Shown here: in pieces, positions 1 to 8,607 of the stretch
Layout of the letters: each line of letters begins with the position of its first letter
How positions within the stretch are numbered: position 1 is the stretch's first letter
NCBI GenBank assembly: GCA_963721305.1
Contig: CAVRIR010000004.1
Coordinates: forward strand, 784,515 to 848,514
Direction: 5' to 3'
DNA length: 64,000 nucleotides
Source: DATAES01 sp963721305
GTDB lineage: Bacteria > Actinomycetota > Acidimicrobiia > Acidimicrobiales > JACDCH01
Notes under the pieces: model-generated
Told to the model about the DNA's origin: nothing
The model's input: only the letters and a program-made list of their open reading frames with translations
Databases searched by the model: none
Translations under genes and position numbers: made by a program

Positions 1-1
1 C

Positions 2-982
2 GACAGCCAGGCCGATCTCGTCGCGGGCGTCGATCCCATGGTTGCCGCGGTGCGCGCCAATGGCCGCGAGCCGGGGGAGCTGCCCCAACCGCCGCCGTTG
101 AAGCTGCGCGCGAACGAGGACGGACACGCCGCGCTGGCGACCGTGCTCGAGCATCTGCTCATCACGATGGAGCTGCACGAGGAGGGCGTCCGCGAGCAGC
201 TCGATCCCGAACTGCTGCACGACTTCCGCGTCGCGGTCCGCCGGACGCGTTCGATCGAGCGCCTGGCGCGCCGCTACCTGCCGCCCGAGATGGCACGGTT
301 GTGGGAGAAGGAGTGGCAATGGCTCGCGTCGGTCACAGGTCCACCTCGGGATCTCGATGTGCTGCTGCTCGACCTCACGTGCGAGCGTCCGTCGATCGCG
401 GCCGCGACAGATGCCGGTATCCACGAGCTCGCTTCACGGGTCGACGCTCGACGCGCGACCGAGCAGGCGAAGCTGCGTGACGCGCTCGACGGCGACCGCT
501 ACGCGACGTTGAAGCGAGGCTGGCGTTCCGGCATCGCCGATCTGCGCATGAGTGCGAACGGCACTGTCGAAGTCACGGCCGAGAAGCTCGCGAGCGACAC
601 GATCGACCGCGCGTCGAAGCACCTGTTGCAGGCGGCTCGCCAGATCGATGACGATTCGCCGGCCGATGCGATCCATCGCGCTCGCAAGCGCGCCAAGCGA
701 CTCCGGTACGCGGCCGAGATGCTCGGCGGCGCGCTGCCAGCGAAGGACGTGAAGTCCGTCGTCACCCACATGAAACGGCTGCAGGACGACCTCGGCCAGT
801 TCCAGGACTCGGAAGTGCAGCTCCACCTGATCCGTGACCTGCTCGGCGATGCCTCGCTGGGCGGCGAGCCGTCCCCGCAGGCGGTCGAGGCCGGCGAGCT
901 GCTCATGGAGGATCTCGTCGATCGCCAGCACGCGGCACGCCGCGATCTCGTCAAGGCACTGCGCGGATTCGCCATCCGATGA
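2..982 (+). CDS. CHAD domain protein (5' end outside window)
   Basis: The reading frame is already open at the left edge, with twelve sense codons before the first ATG at 38, so the N-terminus is missing. The visible part is an all-helical CHAD domain: DFRVAVRRTRS near the start and HRARKRAKRLRYAAEML in the second half carry the conserved His/Arg/Lys residues of the family. CHAD domains bind polyphosphate and often follow a CYTH triphosphatase domain. The Pro-rich GELPQPPP linker at the edge suggests such a CYTH-CHAD fusion, which is inference. The stop overlaps the ParA-like start as ATGA, so the two are probably cotranslated. Phosphate genes lie downstream, which fits a polyphosphate link. 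Confidence 0.85.
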   Translation, partial: DSQADLVAGVDPMVAAVRANGREPGELPQPPPLKLRANEDGHAALATVLEHLLITMELHEEGVREQLDPELLHDFRVAVRRTRSIERLARRYLPPEMARLWEKEWQWLASVTGPPRDLDVLLLDLTCERPSIAAATDAGIHELASRVDARRATEQAKLRDALDGDRYATLKRGWRSGIADLRMSANGTVEVTAEKLASDTIDRASKHLLQAARQIDDDSPADAIHRARKRAKRLRYAAEMLGGALPAKDVKSVVTHMKRLQDDLGQFQDSEVQLHLIRDLLGDASLGGEPSPQAVEAGELLMEDLVDRQHAARRDLVKALRGFAIR

Positions 983-1785
983 AGGTCATCGCCACCTACA
1001 GCATCAAGGGTGGCGTGGGGAAGACGTCCGCCGCGGTCAACTTGGCATATCTCGCGGCGCGTGACGGCGAGCCCTCGCTGTTGTGGGATCTCGATCCCCA
1101 GGGTTCGGCGACGTTCCTGCTGCGCGTCCGGCCGAAGGTCAAGGGTGGCGCGCAGGCGATCGTCCACCGCCGGCGCTCGCTCGACTCGCTCATCAAGGCC
1201 ACCGATTTCGCCAACTTCGACCTGGTGCCAGCGGACCTGTCGTATCGCCACCTCGATCTCGCCCTCGACCGTACGAAGCGGCCGAGTGAGCAACTGGCCG
1301 ATCTGCTGGCGCCGCTCGCCGACGACTACAGCTACGTCTTCCTCGACTGCGCGCCCAGCATGTCCCTCGTGTCCGAGAGCATCTTCGGCGCGGCGGACGT
1401 GCTGCTCGTGCCGACCGTCCCGACGACGTTGTCGGTGCGCACGCTCGACCAGCTCGAGGACTTCCTCGCATCCAACGGTGCCGACAACGGCAAGGGTGCC
1501 GAGCGCGGGACGTCGGCCGCGTCTTCGAAGCGCGCGAAGCGTGGCGATCGCTCGCCGCGCGTGCTGACGTTCTTCTCGCTGGCGGATCGTCGGAAGCGGT
1601 TGCATCGCGACGTGATGGAGTCGCTCGGGGACCGATCCGACGTGCTCGAAGCTGCGGTGCCGTCGGCCACCGAGGTCGAACAGATGGGGCTACACCGCTC
1701 GCCTGTCGTCGAGTTCGCGCCCCGCAGTCGCGCCGCGCGCAGCTACGAGGACCTGTGGCGCGACATTCAGAAGGCAACGGGATGA
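979..1785 (+). CDS. ParA/MinD-family ATPase
   Basis: 268 aa cytosolic P-loop ATPase of the ParA/Soj type. The deviant Walker A motif is KGGVGKTS near residue 10, the A' motif is LWDLDPQGSAT, and Walker B is VFLDCAPSMSL. Such proteins position DNA or protein cargo by ATP-dependent dimerisation. No ParB or parS-like neighbour is visible, so this is an orphan ParA rather than the chromosome partition gene. A linker around residues 165-190 (rich in Lys, Arg, Ser and Gly) is unlike the compact core. Start ATG 979 overlaps the CHAD stop. The family is certain; the cargo is unknown. Confidence 0.85.
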   Translation: MKVIATYSIKGGVGKTSAAVNLAYLAARDGEPSLLWDLDPQGSATFLLRVRPKVKGGAQAIVHRRRSLDSLIKATDFANFDLVPADLSYRHLDLALDRTKRPSEQLADLLAPLADDYSYVFLDCAPSMSLVSESIFGAADVLLVPTVPTTLSVRTLDQLEDFLASNGADNGKGAERGTSAASSKRAKRGDRSPRVLTFFSLADRRKRLHRDVMESLGDRSDVLEAAVPSATEVEQMGLHRSPVVEFAPRSRAARSYEDLWRDIQKATG

Positions 1786-1899
1786 CATCCCGGCGAAGCC
1801 TCGCGATATCCACAGGGTTCACCACTAGTTAGGCACAGGCCGTCCTTCGTAGGGTCTCAAGAGACCTCGGCAGCGAAGACCGGCCGAAGAGGGGGCGTC

Positions 1900-2538
1900 T
1901 TGACGCAAATCGCAGTTGCAGACATCGATCAGCATGTCCTCCGGTTGTTCGACATGGTGAGTGAGGGACTCACCGCCGCCACCACCGCGTTCCTCGACTG
2001 CGATCGAGACATGGCGCGGACGCTCATCGCCGGCGATCAGTCGATCGATTCGTTGCAGGACGTGACCGAGGAGCTGTTGTACGCAGAGCTCGACCGGGCG
2101 CTCGCCCACAGCGACGGCGAGGTGCGTGCCCTGGTCGCGGCGTTGCAGATCGTGCCCGAGCTCGAGCGCAGCGGCGATCTCGTCGAACACATCGCGCTGC
2201 GCACGCAGCAAGGTCTCGCCGCGGAGATCTCACCACTGGCGCGCGCGTTGATCGCACAGATGGGACGCATCGGCGCAGAGATGTGGCGCACGGCGGCCGC
2301 CGCCTACGCCGATCGCGACGCCAATGCGGCCGATCTCCTGCGCCAGCGTGACGACGAGCTCGACGATCTGCACGTCCAGCTGTCGGTCGAGCTCGCGGCC
2401 AGCGGCACGTCAGTGCCCGTCGCCATCGAGATGGGCCTCGTCGCGCGCTTCTACGAGCGTTTGGGCGATCACGCCGTGAACGTCGCCCGCCGCGTCAGCC
2501 GCCTCGTGACGTCGCTCGCCGGCGCCCACCCGTTCTGA
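1900..2538 (+). CDS. PhoU-like phosphate-signalling regulator (first of three)
   Basis: 212 aa, two three-helix-bundle PhoU repeats. Each repeat ends in the family signature: VPELERSGDLVEHIA in the first and GLVARFYERLGDHAVNVARR in the second. PhoU proteins bind metals and damp Pst/histidine-kinase signalling. The TTG start at 1900 is preferred because a purine-rich Shine-Dalgarno (gaagaggggg) lies just upstream and the alignment begins there. It stands alone, between a ParA gene and a convergent SDR, and is separate from the pst operon 6 kb away. It may be a specialised paralogue; its partner is unknown. Confidence 0.85.
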   Translation: MTQIAVADIDQHVLRLFDMVSEGLTAATTAFLDCDRDMARTLIAGDQSIDSLQDVTEELLYAELDRALAHSDGEVRALVAALQIVPELERSGDLVEHIALRTQQGLAAEISPLARALIAQMGRIGAEMWRTAAAAYADRDANAADLLRQRDDELDDLHVQLSVELAASGTSVPVAIEMGLVARFYERLGDHAVNVARRVSRLVTSLAGAHPF

Positions 2539-2616
2539 CTCGCGCCGGCCACGCGCGCTTCGCTCCGCGGCCCCGGGCTCGGGTCCTTTGGCGTCGCACG
2601 TCGGCCTGGAACGCCG

Positions 2617-3387
2617 TTACGTCCTCCAGATGTCGTCGGGGCGGAGGACGGCGTCCGCGCCGCCGTCGACGAACAACACCTGGCCGGTGACCTTCGTGTT
2701 GTCCGGACTCGTCAGCCAATCGAGCGCCGCGGCGACCTCGTCCGCCTCCGCATAGCCACCCAACGGCATCGGGACGGCGTCGTCGACGATCTCCTTCCAC
2801 GTCGGGTCGCCGAGGAGGTCAGCCGTCATCGGCGTCCGCACGACGCCGGGCGCGACCGCGTTGAGGGGGATGCCCGCACCGGCCCATGCCTTCGACGGCG
2901 CGCTGCGGCGGACCCAACGGGCCAGTGCCCGCTTCGTCGACGGATACACGAACACGCCCTTGCCCTCGGCCGCGGCGACCGCGGCTTCCTCGTCGCCCTG
3001 CATGCACGCGTCGACGATGTCGTCGTCGAGTGACTGCAGCAGCGCGACCGAACTGATCGTCGCGGCACGGGGCGCGTCGCTTCCGGCGAGGAGCGGACGA
3101 AGCCCCTCGAGCGTCGCGACCGCACCGAAGAAGTTGATGCTGACCGTCACGGCATCGCCGGATGAGATGCCGGCGCACGCGATCACCGCGTCGAGCCGGC
3201 CCTGGGTCACCTGCTGCACGCCGTCGACGACGGCGCGTCGTCCGGCATCGGTCGCGAGATCGGCCGTCACGTCGGCGTCGTGCAGATCGACGCCCACCAC
3301 GTGATGTCCGGCCGCCTGCAATCGTTTCGACGTTGCCGCGCCGATGCCCGACGCGCTCCCGGTGACGACATAGGTCCGCTCGCTCAT
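2617..3387 (-). CDS. Short-chain dehydrogenase/reductase
   Basis: 256 aa classical SDR. The N-terminal Rossmann motif is TGSASGIG (TGxxxGxG) and the active site is YPSTK (YxxxK) with an upstream Ser in SVALL. The C-terminus VTGQVLFVDGGADAV is the usual SDR tail. VGVDLHDADVTADL after strand beta-2 places an acidic residue where NAD(H)-dependent members have one, so NAD is the likelier cofactor. The closest look-alikes are hydroxysteroid-dehydrogenase-like actinobacterial SDRs, but the substrate cannot be read from the sequence. It converges with the upstream PhoU-like gene. Confidence 0.85.
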   Translation of the reverse strand: MSERTYVVTGSASGIGAATSKRLQAAGHHVVGVDLHDADVTADLATDAGRRAVVDGVQQVTQGRLDAVIACAGISSGDAVTVSINFFGAVATLEGLRPLLAGSDAPRAATISSVALLQSLDDDIVDACMQGDEEAAVAAAEGKGVFVYPSTKRALARWVRRSAPSKAWAGAGIPLNAVAPGVVRTPMTADLLGDPTWKEIVDDAVPMPLGGYAEADEVAAALDWLTSPDNTKVTGQVLFVDGGADAVLRPDDIWRT

Positions 3388-3432
3388 GGTGAAGGATTCT
3401 GGCCGCCTGCGCCGCGCGGCTGTAGCCGGTTG

Positions 3433-4029
3433 CTAGTGCACGAAGGCTGCGACCAGTCCGCCGAGCACGAGTCCGGCGCCGAGTCCTGCGGTGGCGTCGA
3501 GCGGGTTGTGGGCGCCGACGTAGACCCGTCCGAGCATGACGAGTGCGGTCACCAGGAAGGGGAACCACAGGAACGCGAGGGGCAGGAGCGGGTCGACGAC
3601 GCACGCCACTGCCGCGACCAGGATCACGTGGCCGGACGGGAAGCTCGGGCCGACGGCCGGGACGTCGCCGCGCAGCACCGCGCCGGGCTGGCTGGTCCCG
3701 GGTCGTTCACGAGCGGCGAGGCGGTGGGCGAGCTGGCGGCGGACGAGCCGTTCGGCGACGAGCTTGAGCGTCGCCGCGAGAACGACGCCGACGGCCACGG
3801 ACACATCGCGCGCGGCGATCGCGATCAGCAGCCCCAGCACCGTGCCGACGACGAGGTTGCCGAGCTGCATCGGCAACCAGAGGATGGGCAGCAGCCAGTG
3901 GGGCAGGCCGTTCACCGCATGGAACACCCGCTTCTCCCACTCGGGGATCTCGGGTTGCACGGCCGCGCCGATCGACGCGCCGAGGATCGCCAGGCCCCCG
4001 CCTGCGACGGCGAGCCAGACGAGGTTCAC
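3433..4029 (-). CDS. PAP2-family membrane phosphatase
   Basis: About 198 aa membrane protein with all three acid-phosphatase motifs: KLVAERLVRR (motif 1 region), PSFPSGH (motif 2) and GRVYVGAHNPLDA (motif 3, His plus Asp). PAP2 enzymes dephosphorylate lipid phosphates such as phosphatidic acid or undecaprenyl diphosphate. I chose the GTG start at 4029 because it overlaps the stop of the upstream kinase gene as GTGA. The frame is also open further upstream, inside the kinase gene, but that extension is hydrophilic and unlike the family. Coupled translation with the kinase suggests a shared lipid or glycolipid pathway. Confidence 0.85.
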   Translation of the reverse strand: MNLVWLAVAGGGLAILGASIGAAVQPEIPEWEKRVFHAVNGLPHWLLPILWLPMQLGNLVVGTVLGLLIAIAARDVSVAVGVVLAATLKLVAERLVRRQLAHRLAARERPGTSQPGAVLRGDVPAVGPSFPSGHVILVAAVACVVDPLLPLAFLWFPFLVTALVMLGRVYVGAHNPLDATAGLGAGLVLGGLVAAFVH

Positions 4030-5435
4030 GCCGGCGCGAGTCGCTTCCGGAGGTCGTCGAGCAGGCCGGGCCGGCCCTTGAGCGCGGTACGGGTCGCGCC
4101 GCTCAACGCCCACGGCTGGAGCCGCTTCGTCGCGAACGCCAAGGTCTCCGGATCGACGACCTTCAACGCATGTGCGGCGGCGCGTTCGGGTCCGACGACC
4201 ACGCTGGACGACGCGACGAGCTCGGCGACGTCGTTGGCGAGGAGCAGGTCGGACGCGGCGAGCTCGCTGAACCCGAAGTCGATCATCCAGACCTCGCCGT
4301 CAACGGCGAGGAAGATGTTGGCGAGACGAAGGTCGCGATGCGCGATGCGGTGCTTGTGCAGCGCGGCGATCTGGTCCCAGATCGCGCTGAGCACGTCGTC
4401 GTCGAGCGCTCCTGGCTCGAGGCCGTCGATCGACGTGCCGTCGACAGCGTCGTACGCGAGCACCATCGCGTTGGGCTCCGCGGTCGCGACCGCGCGCAAT
4501 CGGGGTGTGCGGATGCCGACGTCGCGTGCGGCGAGTGCGAGGAACGCTTCGTGTTCGACGGCGCGTCGCAGCGACGAGAACGGACGCTCGTCGCCGAGGT
4601 CGCGGCGCTGCACGTAGCGGAACATCCGGAACAGCAGGTCGGCGCTGCGCTCGTCGTCGCCGAGGGCCTTGACGAAGTACCGCTCGCCGTCGACGCCGAC
4701 ACCGAAGTAGGGCGTCGAGCCGCGCGCGTCGACGCTCGCTCGCTTCAGGCTCTGCATCGGGAGGCCGTTGCGTGCGAGTCCTTCGGAGATCGCCTCGCCG
4801 CTCGGACGCCTCGAGGGCGCACCGAGCGCAACGAGTGCCGCCGCGCCGGCCGTCCATCCGACGAGGACCGCCTGCAGCGAGTCGAACGAGAGCGGTGACG
4901 AGACGAACCGCGTCGCCGCGAGACCGAGGAGGAGCACCCAACCCCATCGGCGCCAACCGCGGCTCAACCACGGAGCGGCTGCGGTGAGCACCGCCGCCGT
5001 CACGCCGACACCGACCGTCGACGGGAACCCCGGGTCGGTCGCCGGCCCGAGACCGGTGCTGAGCTTGGTGACGAGCGCGCCGTTGTGGACGTCGACGATG
5101 CCGTCGAGCAACCACGTCAGCACGCCGCCGACGATCCCGGCGAGGACGACCGTCGAGAACATCCGCATCCCGTGGCGCAGGATGGTGAGGACGAGCGCAC
5201 CGACGAGGAAGACGACGGCGAGGATGCGGATGCCGACCGTGAACACGTCGATGATCCACTTGGGAATCGCGTTGTAGCCGCGCAGGAGGTCGGACGCGAA
5301 CGTCACGAGCGTGTTGCCGAACAACCACTCGATCAGGAGCAGCAGCAGGACGAGTACGACACCGACGACGAGCCGCAACACGTCCGACGGCGAGCGGGTT
5401 GTCGTTTCCTTTGCCTCCGGACCGTCCGCAGCCAT
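4026..5435 (-). CDS. Multi-pass membrane protein fused to an ABC1/RIO-like kinase domain
   Basis: 469 aa. The N-terminal half has about six membrane segments and looks like a decayed PAP2 domain: FPSTVGVGVT stands where PAP2 enzymes have FPSGH, and RFVSSPLSFDSL replaces the motif-3 His region, so phosphatase activity is unlikely. The C-terminal half is a protein-kinase-like fold with a catalytic loop IAHRDLRLANIFL and metal motif MIDFGFSE. Related actinobacterial proteins join PAP2-like, kinase-like and flippase modules; here the flippase part is absent. ATG 5435 is preceded by a strong gggagggg Shine-Dalgarno. It overlaps the active PAP2 gene downstream. The true substrate is unknown. Confidence 0.8.
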   Translation of the reverse strand: MAADGPEAKETTTRSPSDVLRLVVGVVLVLLLLLIEWLFGNTLVTFASDLLRGYNAIPKWIIDVFTVGIRILAVVFLVGALVLTILRHGMRMFSTVVLAGIVGGVLTWLLDGIVDVHNGALVTKLSTGLGPATDPGFPSTVGVGVTAAVLTAAAPWLSRGWRRWGWVLLLGLAATRFVSSPLSFDSLQAVLVGWTAGAAALVALGAPSRRPSGEAISEGLARNGLPMQSLKRASVDARGSTPYFGVGVDGERYFVKALGDDERSADLLFRMFRYVQRRDLGDERPFSSLRRAVEHEAFLALAARDVGIRTPRLRAVATAEPNAMVLAYDAVDGTSIDGLEPGALDDDVLSAIWDQIAALHKHRIAHRDLRLANIFLAVDGEVWMIDFGFSELAASDLLLANDVAELVASSSVVVGPERAAAHALKVVDPETLAFATKRLQPWALSGATRTALKGRPGLLDDLRKRLAPA

Positions 5436-5613
5436 CGTCCCCTCCCGACTGTCGGACGGTGAGCGTACGCGACCGCGCGACAACGCCCGCGCGTTGGCTA
5501 TGGGGAGAAGGCCAGGTCAAGGTGTTCGCGATCACAGGATCCCGCTGCGACGGCCATAGCGGCTGCGACCCAACGCACCGCGACGTCGACCGGCGATGTG
5601 GCTGGGTGGTGGG

Positions 5614-6321
5614 TCAGGTCACCGGTTCGGGGGCCGAGGTGAAGCCGGCGTGGAGGTGGGTCGTGTCGTTGTAGCGGCGAACGATCCATCGTCCTTCGTG
5701 CACGATGAGATGCGAGAGCGAGGCGTTGTCGGCCAGGAAGGAGAACCGGCGCGCTCCCGTCGCGTGCGCCAGTAGTTGCGCGATCACGGCGCCGTGCGTG
5801 AACACGACGACGAACTGGTCGACGTGTCGTGCCGCGATGCGATCCACGGCGCCGGCGATGCGGTTGACGAAATCGTCACTCGATTCCGCGCCGGGAATGA
5901 CGTCCCACCGCTGCTCGGTCATCATCTGGAGCGCGATCGGATGACCTTCCGCGACGTGCTTGCGGAACATGCCACCTTCCCATTCCCCGAGCAGCACCTC
6001 GCGCAGATCGGGCTCGACGATCGGTTCGATGCCGAGTGTTTGCGCGAGTGGTTCCGCCGTCTGCACCGTCCGTCGCAACGACGTCACGTAGATGGCGGCG
6101 ATGTTCTCGCCCGCCAGTCGTTGCGCCACGCGTTGCGCTTGCTGGTGACCGACCGGGTCGAGCGGCGGATCGCCGTGCCCGTCGACCAACGGGAAGTCCT
6201 CACCGACTCGGAACGGGGCCGACGCGCCGTGGCGCACGAGCAGCAACTCGGTCGCACCCGGCGGCGCGGCGAACGGTCGTTGGGCGTACTCGATCTCGTC
6301 GTCAGTGTCGTTGTCCGCCAT
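5614..6321 (-). CDS. Histidine phosphatase family (phosphoglycerate-mutase-like)
   Basis: About 235 aa. The RHG signature with the catalytic His is LLVRHGAS near the N-terminus. SLRRTVQTAEPLA gives the second phosphate-binding Arg, and VVVFTHGAVIAQLL gives the second catalytic His. Branch-1 histidine phosphatases hydrolyse small phosphate esters or phosphoproteins; the substrate is not evident. ATG 6321 (MADNDTDDE) is preferred over an upstream in-frame codon, because the longer version would run into the divergent MazG-like gene. The Shine-Dalgarno is weak. The short gap to the divergent gene probably holds both promoters. Confidence 0.85.
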   Translation of the reverse strand: MADNDTDDEIEYAQRPFAAPPGATELLLVRHGASAPFRVGEDFPLVDGHGDPPLDPVGHQQAQRVAQRLAGENIAAIYVTSLRRTVQTAEPLAQTLGIEPIVEPDLREVLLGEWEGGMFRKHVAEGHPIALQMMTEQRWDVIPGAESSDDFVNRIAGAVDRIAARHVDQFVVVFTHGAVIAQLLAHATGARRFSFLADNASLSHLIVHEGRWIVRRYNDTTHLHAGFTSAPEPVT

Positions 6322-6352
6322 GGACGGTGAGCGTACGAGACACAATCGCAGA

Positions 6353-6634
6353 GTGGATCTGCGCGACTTCCAGCAACTGATGGCGGACACCTACGGCGAG
6401 CGGGACCGCGCTCGCGGGCTGCCCACGACCATGGCGTGGATCGCCGAGGAGGTCGGCGAGCTCGCGCAGGCCGTCCGCAAGGGTGACGCGCACGCACAGC
6501 TCCACGAGATCGGCGACGTCCTTGCGTGGCTCGCCTCGCTCACCGACCAACTCGGACTCTCGCTCGACGCAGCCGCCGCCCGCTACGCGCCGGGATGCCC
6601 CCATTGCGGCCACCGTCCCTGCCGGTGCCCCTGA
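6353..6634 (+). CDS. MazG-like nucleotide pyrophosphohydrolase with Cys-rich tail
   Basis: 93 aa from the GTG at 6353. The all-alpha NTP-PPase core has the metal-binding EEVGELAQAV helix and EIGDVLAWL, the two acidic motifs of MazG-like enzymes, which clear non-canonical NTPs to NMP plus pyrophosphate. The C-terminus ends CPHCGHRPCRCP, a CxxC-x4-CxC cluster that probably binds zinc. The GTG is preferred because an in-frame ATG at 6305 lies inside the divergent phosphatase gene and adds only low-complexity sequence. It is monocistronic and followed by a palindrome that may terminate it. Confidence 0.8.
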   Translation: MDLRDFQQLMADTYGERDRARGLPTTMAWIAEEVGELAQAVRKGDAHAQLHEIGDVLAWLASLTDQLGLSLDAAAARYAPGCPHCGHRPCRCP

Positions 6635-6651
6635 CGCTGGAACTCCGGGGA

Positions 6652-6688
6652 GAAACGGGCGCCATGGCGCCCGTTTCCATCCAACATT
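6652..6688. repeat. Perfect 26-bp palindrome plus 19-nt dispersed repeat; probable bidirectional terminator
   Basis: Positions 6652-6677 form a perfect palindrome centred on gccatggc, with A-rich and T-rich outer ends. It sits between the convergent MazG-like and regX3 genes, where a two-way terminator is expected. Its right side, 6670-6688 (cccgtttccatccaacatt), is identical to 55432-55450 in another convergent gap. Confidence 0.75.
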
Positions 6689-6691
6689 CGG

Positions 6692-7399
6692 TTAGACGCG
6701 GGAGAGCTCGTACTTGTAGCCGAGGCCGCGGATGGTGACGATGCGGGCGGGCTTGGACGGCTCGGGCTCGACCTTCGCGCGGAGGCGCTTGATGTGGACG
6801 TCGAGCGTCTTCGTGTCGCCGACGTAGTCGGCGCCCCACACCCGGTCGATCAACTGGTCACGGGTCAGCACCCGACCGGCGTTCTGGAGGAGCAGCGAGA
6901 GCAGCTCGAACTCCTTCAACGGCAGCGACACCGACTCACCGCGGATCTTGACCTCGTGCCGCTGCGGGTCGAGCAGGACGTCGCCGACCTCGAGCGCCTC
7001 ACCGGACACCTCGTCGTCCTCTTCGGTCGGCGTGCGCCGCAGGACGGCACGGATGCGGGCAACGAGCTCGCGCAGCCGGTACGGCTTGGTCACGTAGTCG
7101 TCCGCGCCGACCTCGAGGCCGACGACGGTGTCGAGCTCGGATCCTTTCGCGGTGACCATGATGACCGGGACCTTGCTCCTCGACCGGAGCTCGCGGCACA
7201 CGTCGATACCGGAGAGCTTCGGGAGCATCACGTCGAGCAGGACGAGATCCGGACGTACGGCGTCGAACAACGGCAACGCTTCGGCGCCGTCGCGCGCGAC
7301 GTGCACACGAAACCCCTCACGCTTCAAGCCGACGGTCAATGCGTCGACGAAGGAATCCTCGTCTTCGACGACCAGGATGGTCGCGTTGGGCGAAGTCAT
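6692..7399 (-). CDS. regX3: OmpR-family response regulator, RegX3-like
   Basis: 235 aa DNA-binding response regulator. The receiver domain is residues 7-120 with acidic pocket VVEDED, phospho-acceptor Asp56 in LVLLDVMLP, and Lys in VTKPYRLRE. The C-terminal winged helix is residues 140-235 (RVLTRDQLIDRVWG, DVHIKRLRAKVE, GLGYKYE). The match to RegX3/PhoB regulators is strong and the location is decisive: it is the last gene of a pst-phoU-kinase operon and its ATG overlaps the kinase stop. It should activate phosphate-starvation genes, including this operon. Confidence 0.92.
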   Translation of the reverse strand: MTSPNATILVVEDEDSFVDALTVGLKREGFRVHVARDGAEALPLFDAVRPDLVLLDVMLPKLSGIDVCRELRSRSKVPVIMVTAKGSELDTVVGLEVGADDYVTKPYRLRELVARIRAVLRRTPTEEDDEVSGEALEVGDVLLDPQRHEVKIRGESVSLPLKEFELLSLLLQNAGRVLTRDQLIDRVWGADYVGDTKTLDVHIKRLRAKVEPEPSKPARIVTIRGLGYKYELSRV

Positions 7400-8599
7400 T
7401 GGTGAGCCAACCTCTCTACAGCCTGGTCAGGTGACGCTGGAGGTGACGTTTCTTCGGCGTCATGGTGCCTCGGCAGCGTCAGGGTAAATGTGGATCCTTC
7501 GCCTTGCCGCGATTCGACCCGCACGTCGCCATCGTGGTTGACGGCGACATGGCGGACGATGGCGAGCCCGAGCCCGGTGCCGCCGGTCTCACGGCTGCGG
7601 GCGCGATCGACGCGGTAGAACCGCTCGAAGATGCGGTCGAGGTCACGCGGCGGGATGCCGATGCCGTGGTCGTGCACTGCGATCTCCACGAGACCGTCGA
7701 CCGCGCTCGACGTCGACTGCGACGGACGAGCCCGGCTCGCTGTACTTCGCCGCGTTGTCGAGCAGGTTGAACAGCGCCGACACGAGCTGCCGCCGGTCGC
7801 CGATAACGGTCAGCTCGTGATCGGCGTCCTGCGCCTGGAGCGCGATGCCCTGATGCTCGGCCCCGGGACGGATGCGTTGCACCGCCTCGCGCACGACGTC
7901 GTCGATGCGCACGACTTGATGCTCGGGGGCTTCGTCGATCTCGATGCGCGACAGCTCGAGCAGGTCGTCGATCGTGCGCCCGACGCGCAGCGCCTCGGCG
8001 AGGACGCGTTCGGCGAGCCGGTTCACAGTCTCCGGGTCGTCCTCGTCGAGCAGCGTCTCGGCCAGAAGGCTCAGCGCACCGACGGGCGTCTTGAGCTCGT
8101 GGCTGATGTTGGCGACGAAGTCGCGGCGCACCGCTTCCAGCCGTCGCCGCTCGGACACATCGTCGATCAGCACTACCGCGCCGATCGTCGGATCGCTGAT
8201 GTCCAACGGCCACGCCGAGAGCACCAAGGACCGTTGCGGTGGCCCGAACTGCTCGATCGTCTGCCGGCCCGCGGCGCCCTCGAGCGCGCCGCGTAACAGA
8301 TCCTCGATCGTTGAGGTCACCACCGCTTCGGTTCGGCGCCCGCTCGTGTACCGGGCGGACGCCGTGTTGCGGTACACCACTTCTCCCCGGCCGTCGTAGG
8401 TGAGCACGCCGAGCGGCAACGCGTCGACAGCTCGGCGCATCCGCTCACCCGCGAGCGTGGCGCCGTCGCGGGCCTCGATGGCGTCGTCGCGCGCCCGCGT
8501 CACCGCGCGCAGCTCCTCGCCTAGGCGCCGACGCGTCGAGACGAGGAGCACGGAAAGAACGATCGCGATCGCCCCGCCGATGAACGCGAGTGCGGCCAT
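7396..8599 (-). CDS. senX3: SenX3-like phosphate sensor histidine kinase (apparent one-base frameshift near 7700-7720)
   Basis: About 400 aa when repaired. It has one N-terminal membrane helix (MAALAFIGGAIAIVLSVLL), a PAS-like sensor region (VDALPLGVLTYDGRGEVVY), the H-box with phosphorylated His (FVANISHELKTPVG), the N-box FNLLDNAAKYS, and G-boxes DHGIGIP and GTGLGLAIV. Only one membrane helix, with no large outer loop, is typical of SenX3/PhoR kinases that sense phosphate through PstB/PhoU. The reading frame changes between SVAVDVE and LVEIAVHDHG, and removing one base near 7708 restores it. The stop overlaps the regX3 start; the gene lies 8 bp after phoU. Confidence 0.85.
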
Positions 8600-8607
8600 G
8601 GTCGTGC

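Noticed and set aside
3280..4617. Long plus-strand open frame of 445 codons antisense to the PAP2 and kinase genes
   Set aside because: It is His/Arg/Glu-rich with no domain, and the minus strand carries clear enzyme motifs. GC-rich antisense frames like this are common in the window.
7700..7720. Programmed frameshifting in the sensor kinase
   Set aside because: No slippery heptamer or downstream structure is apparent, and many unrelated genes show the same single-base break, so consensus error is simpler.
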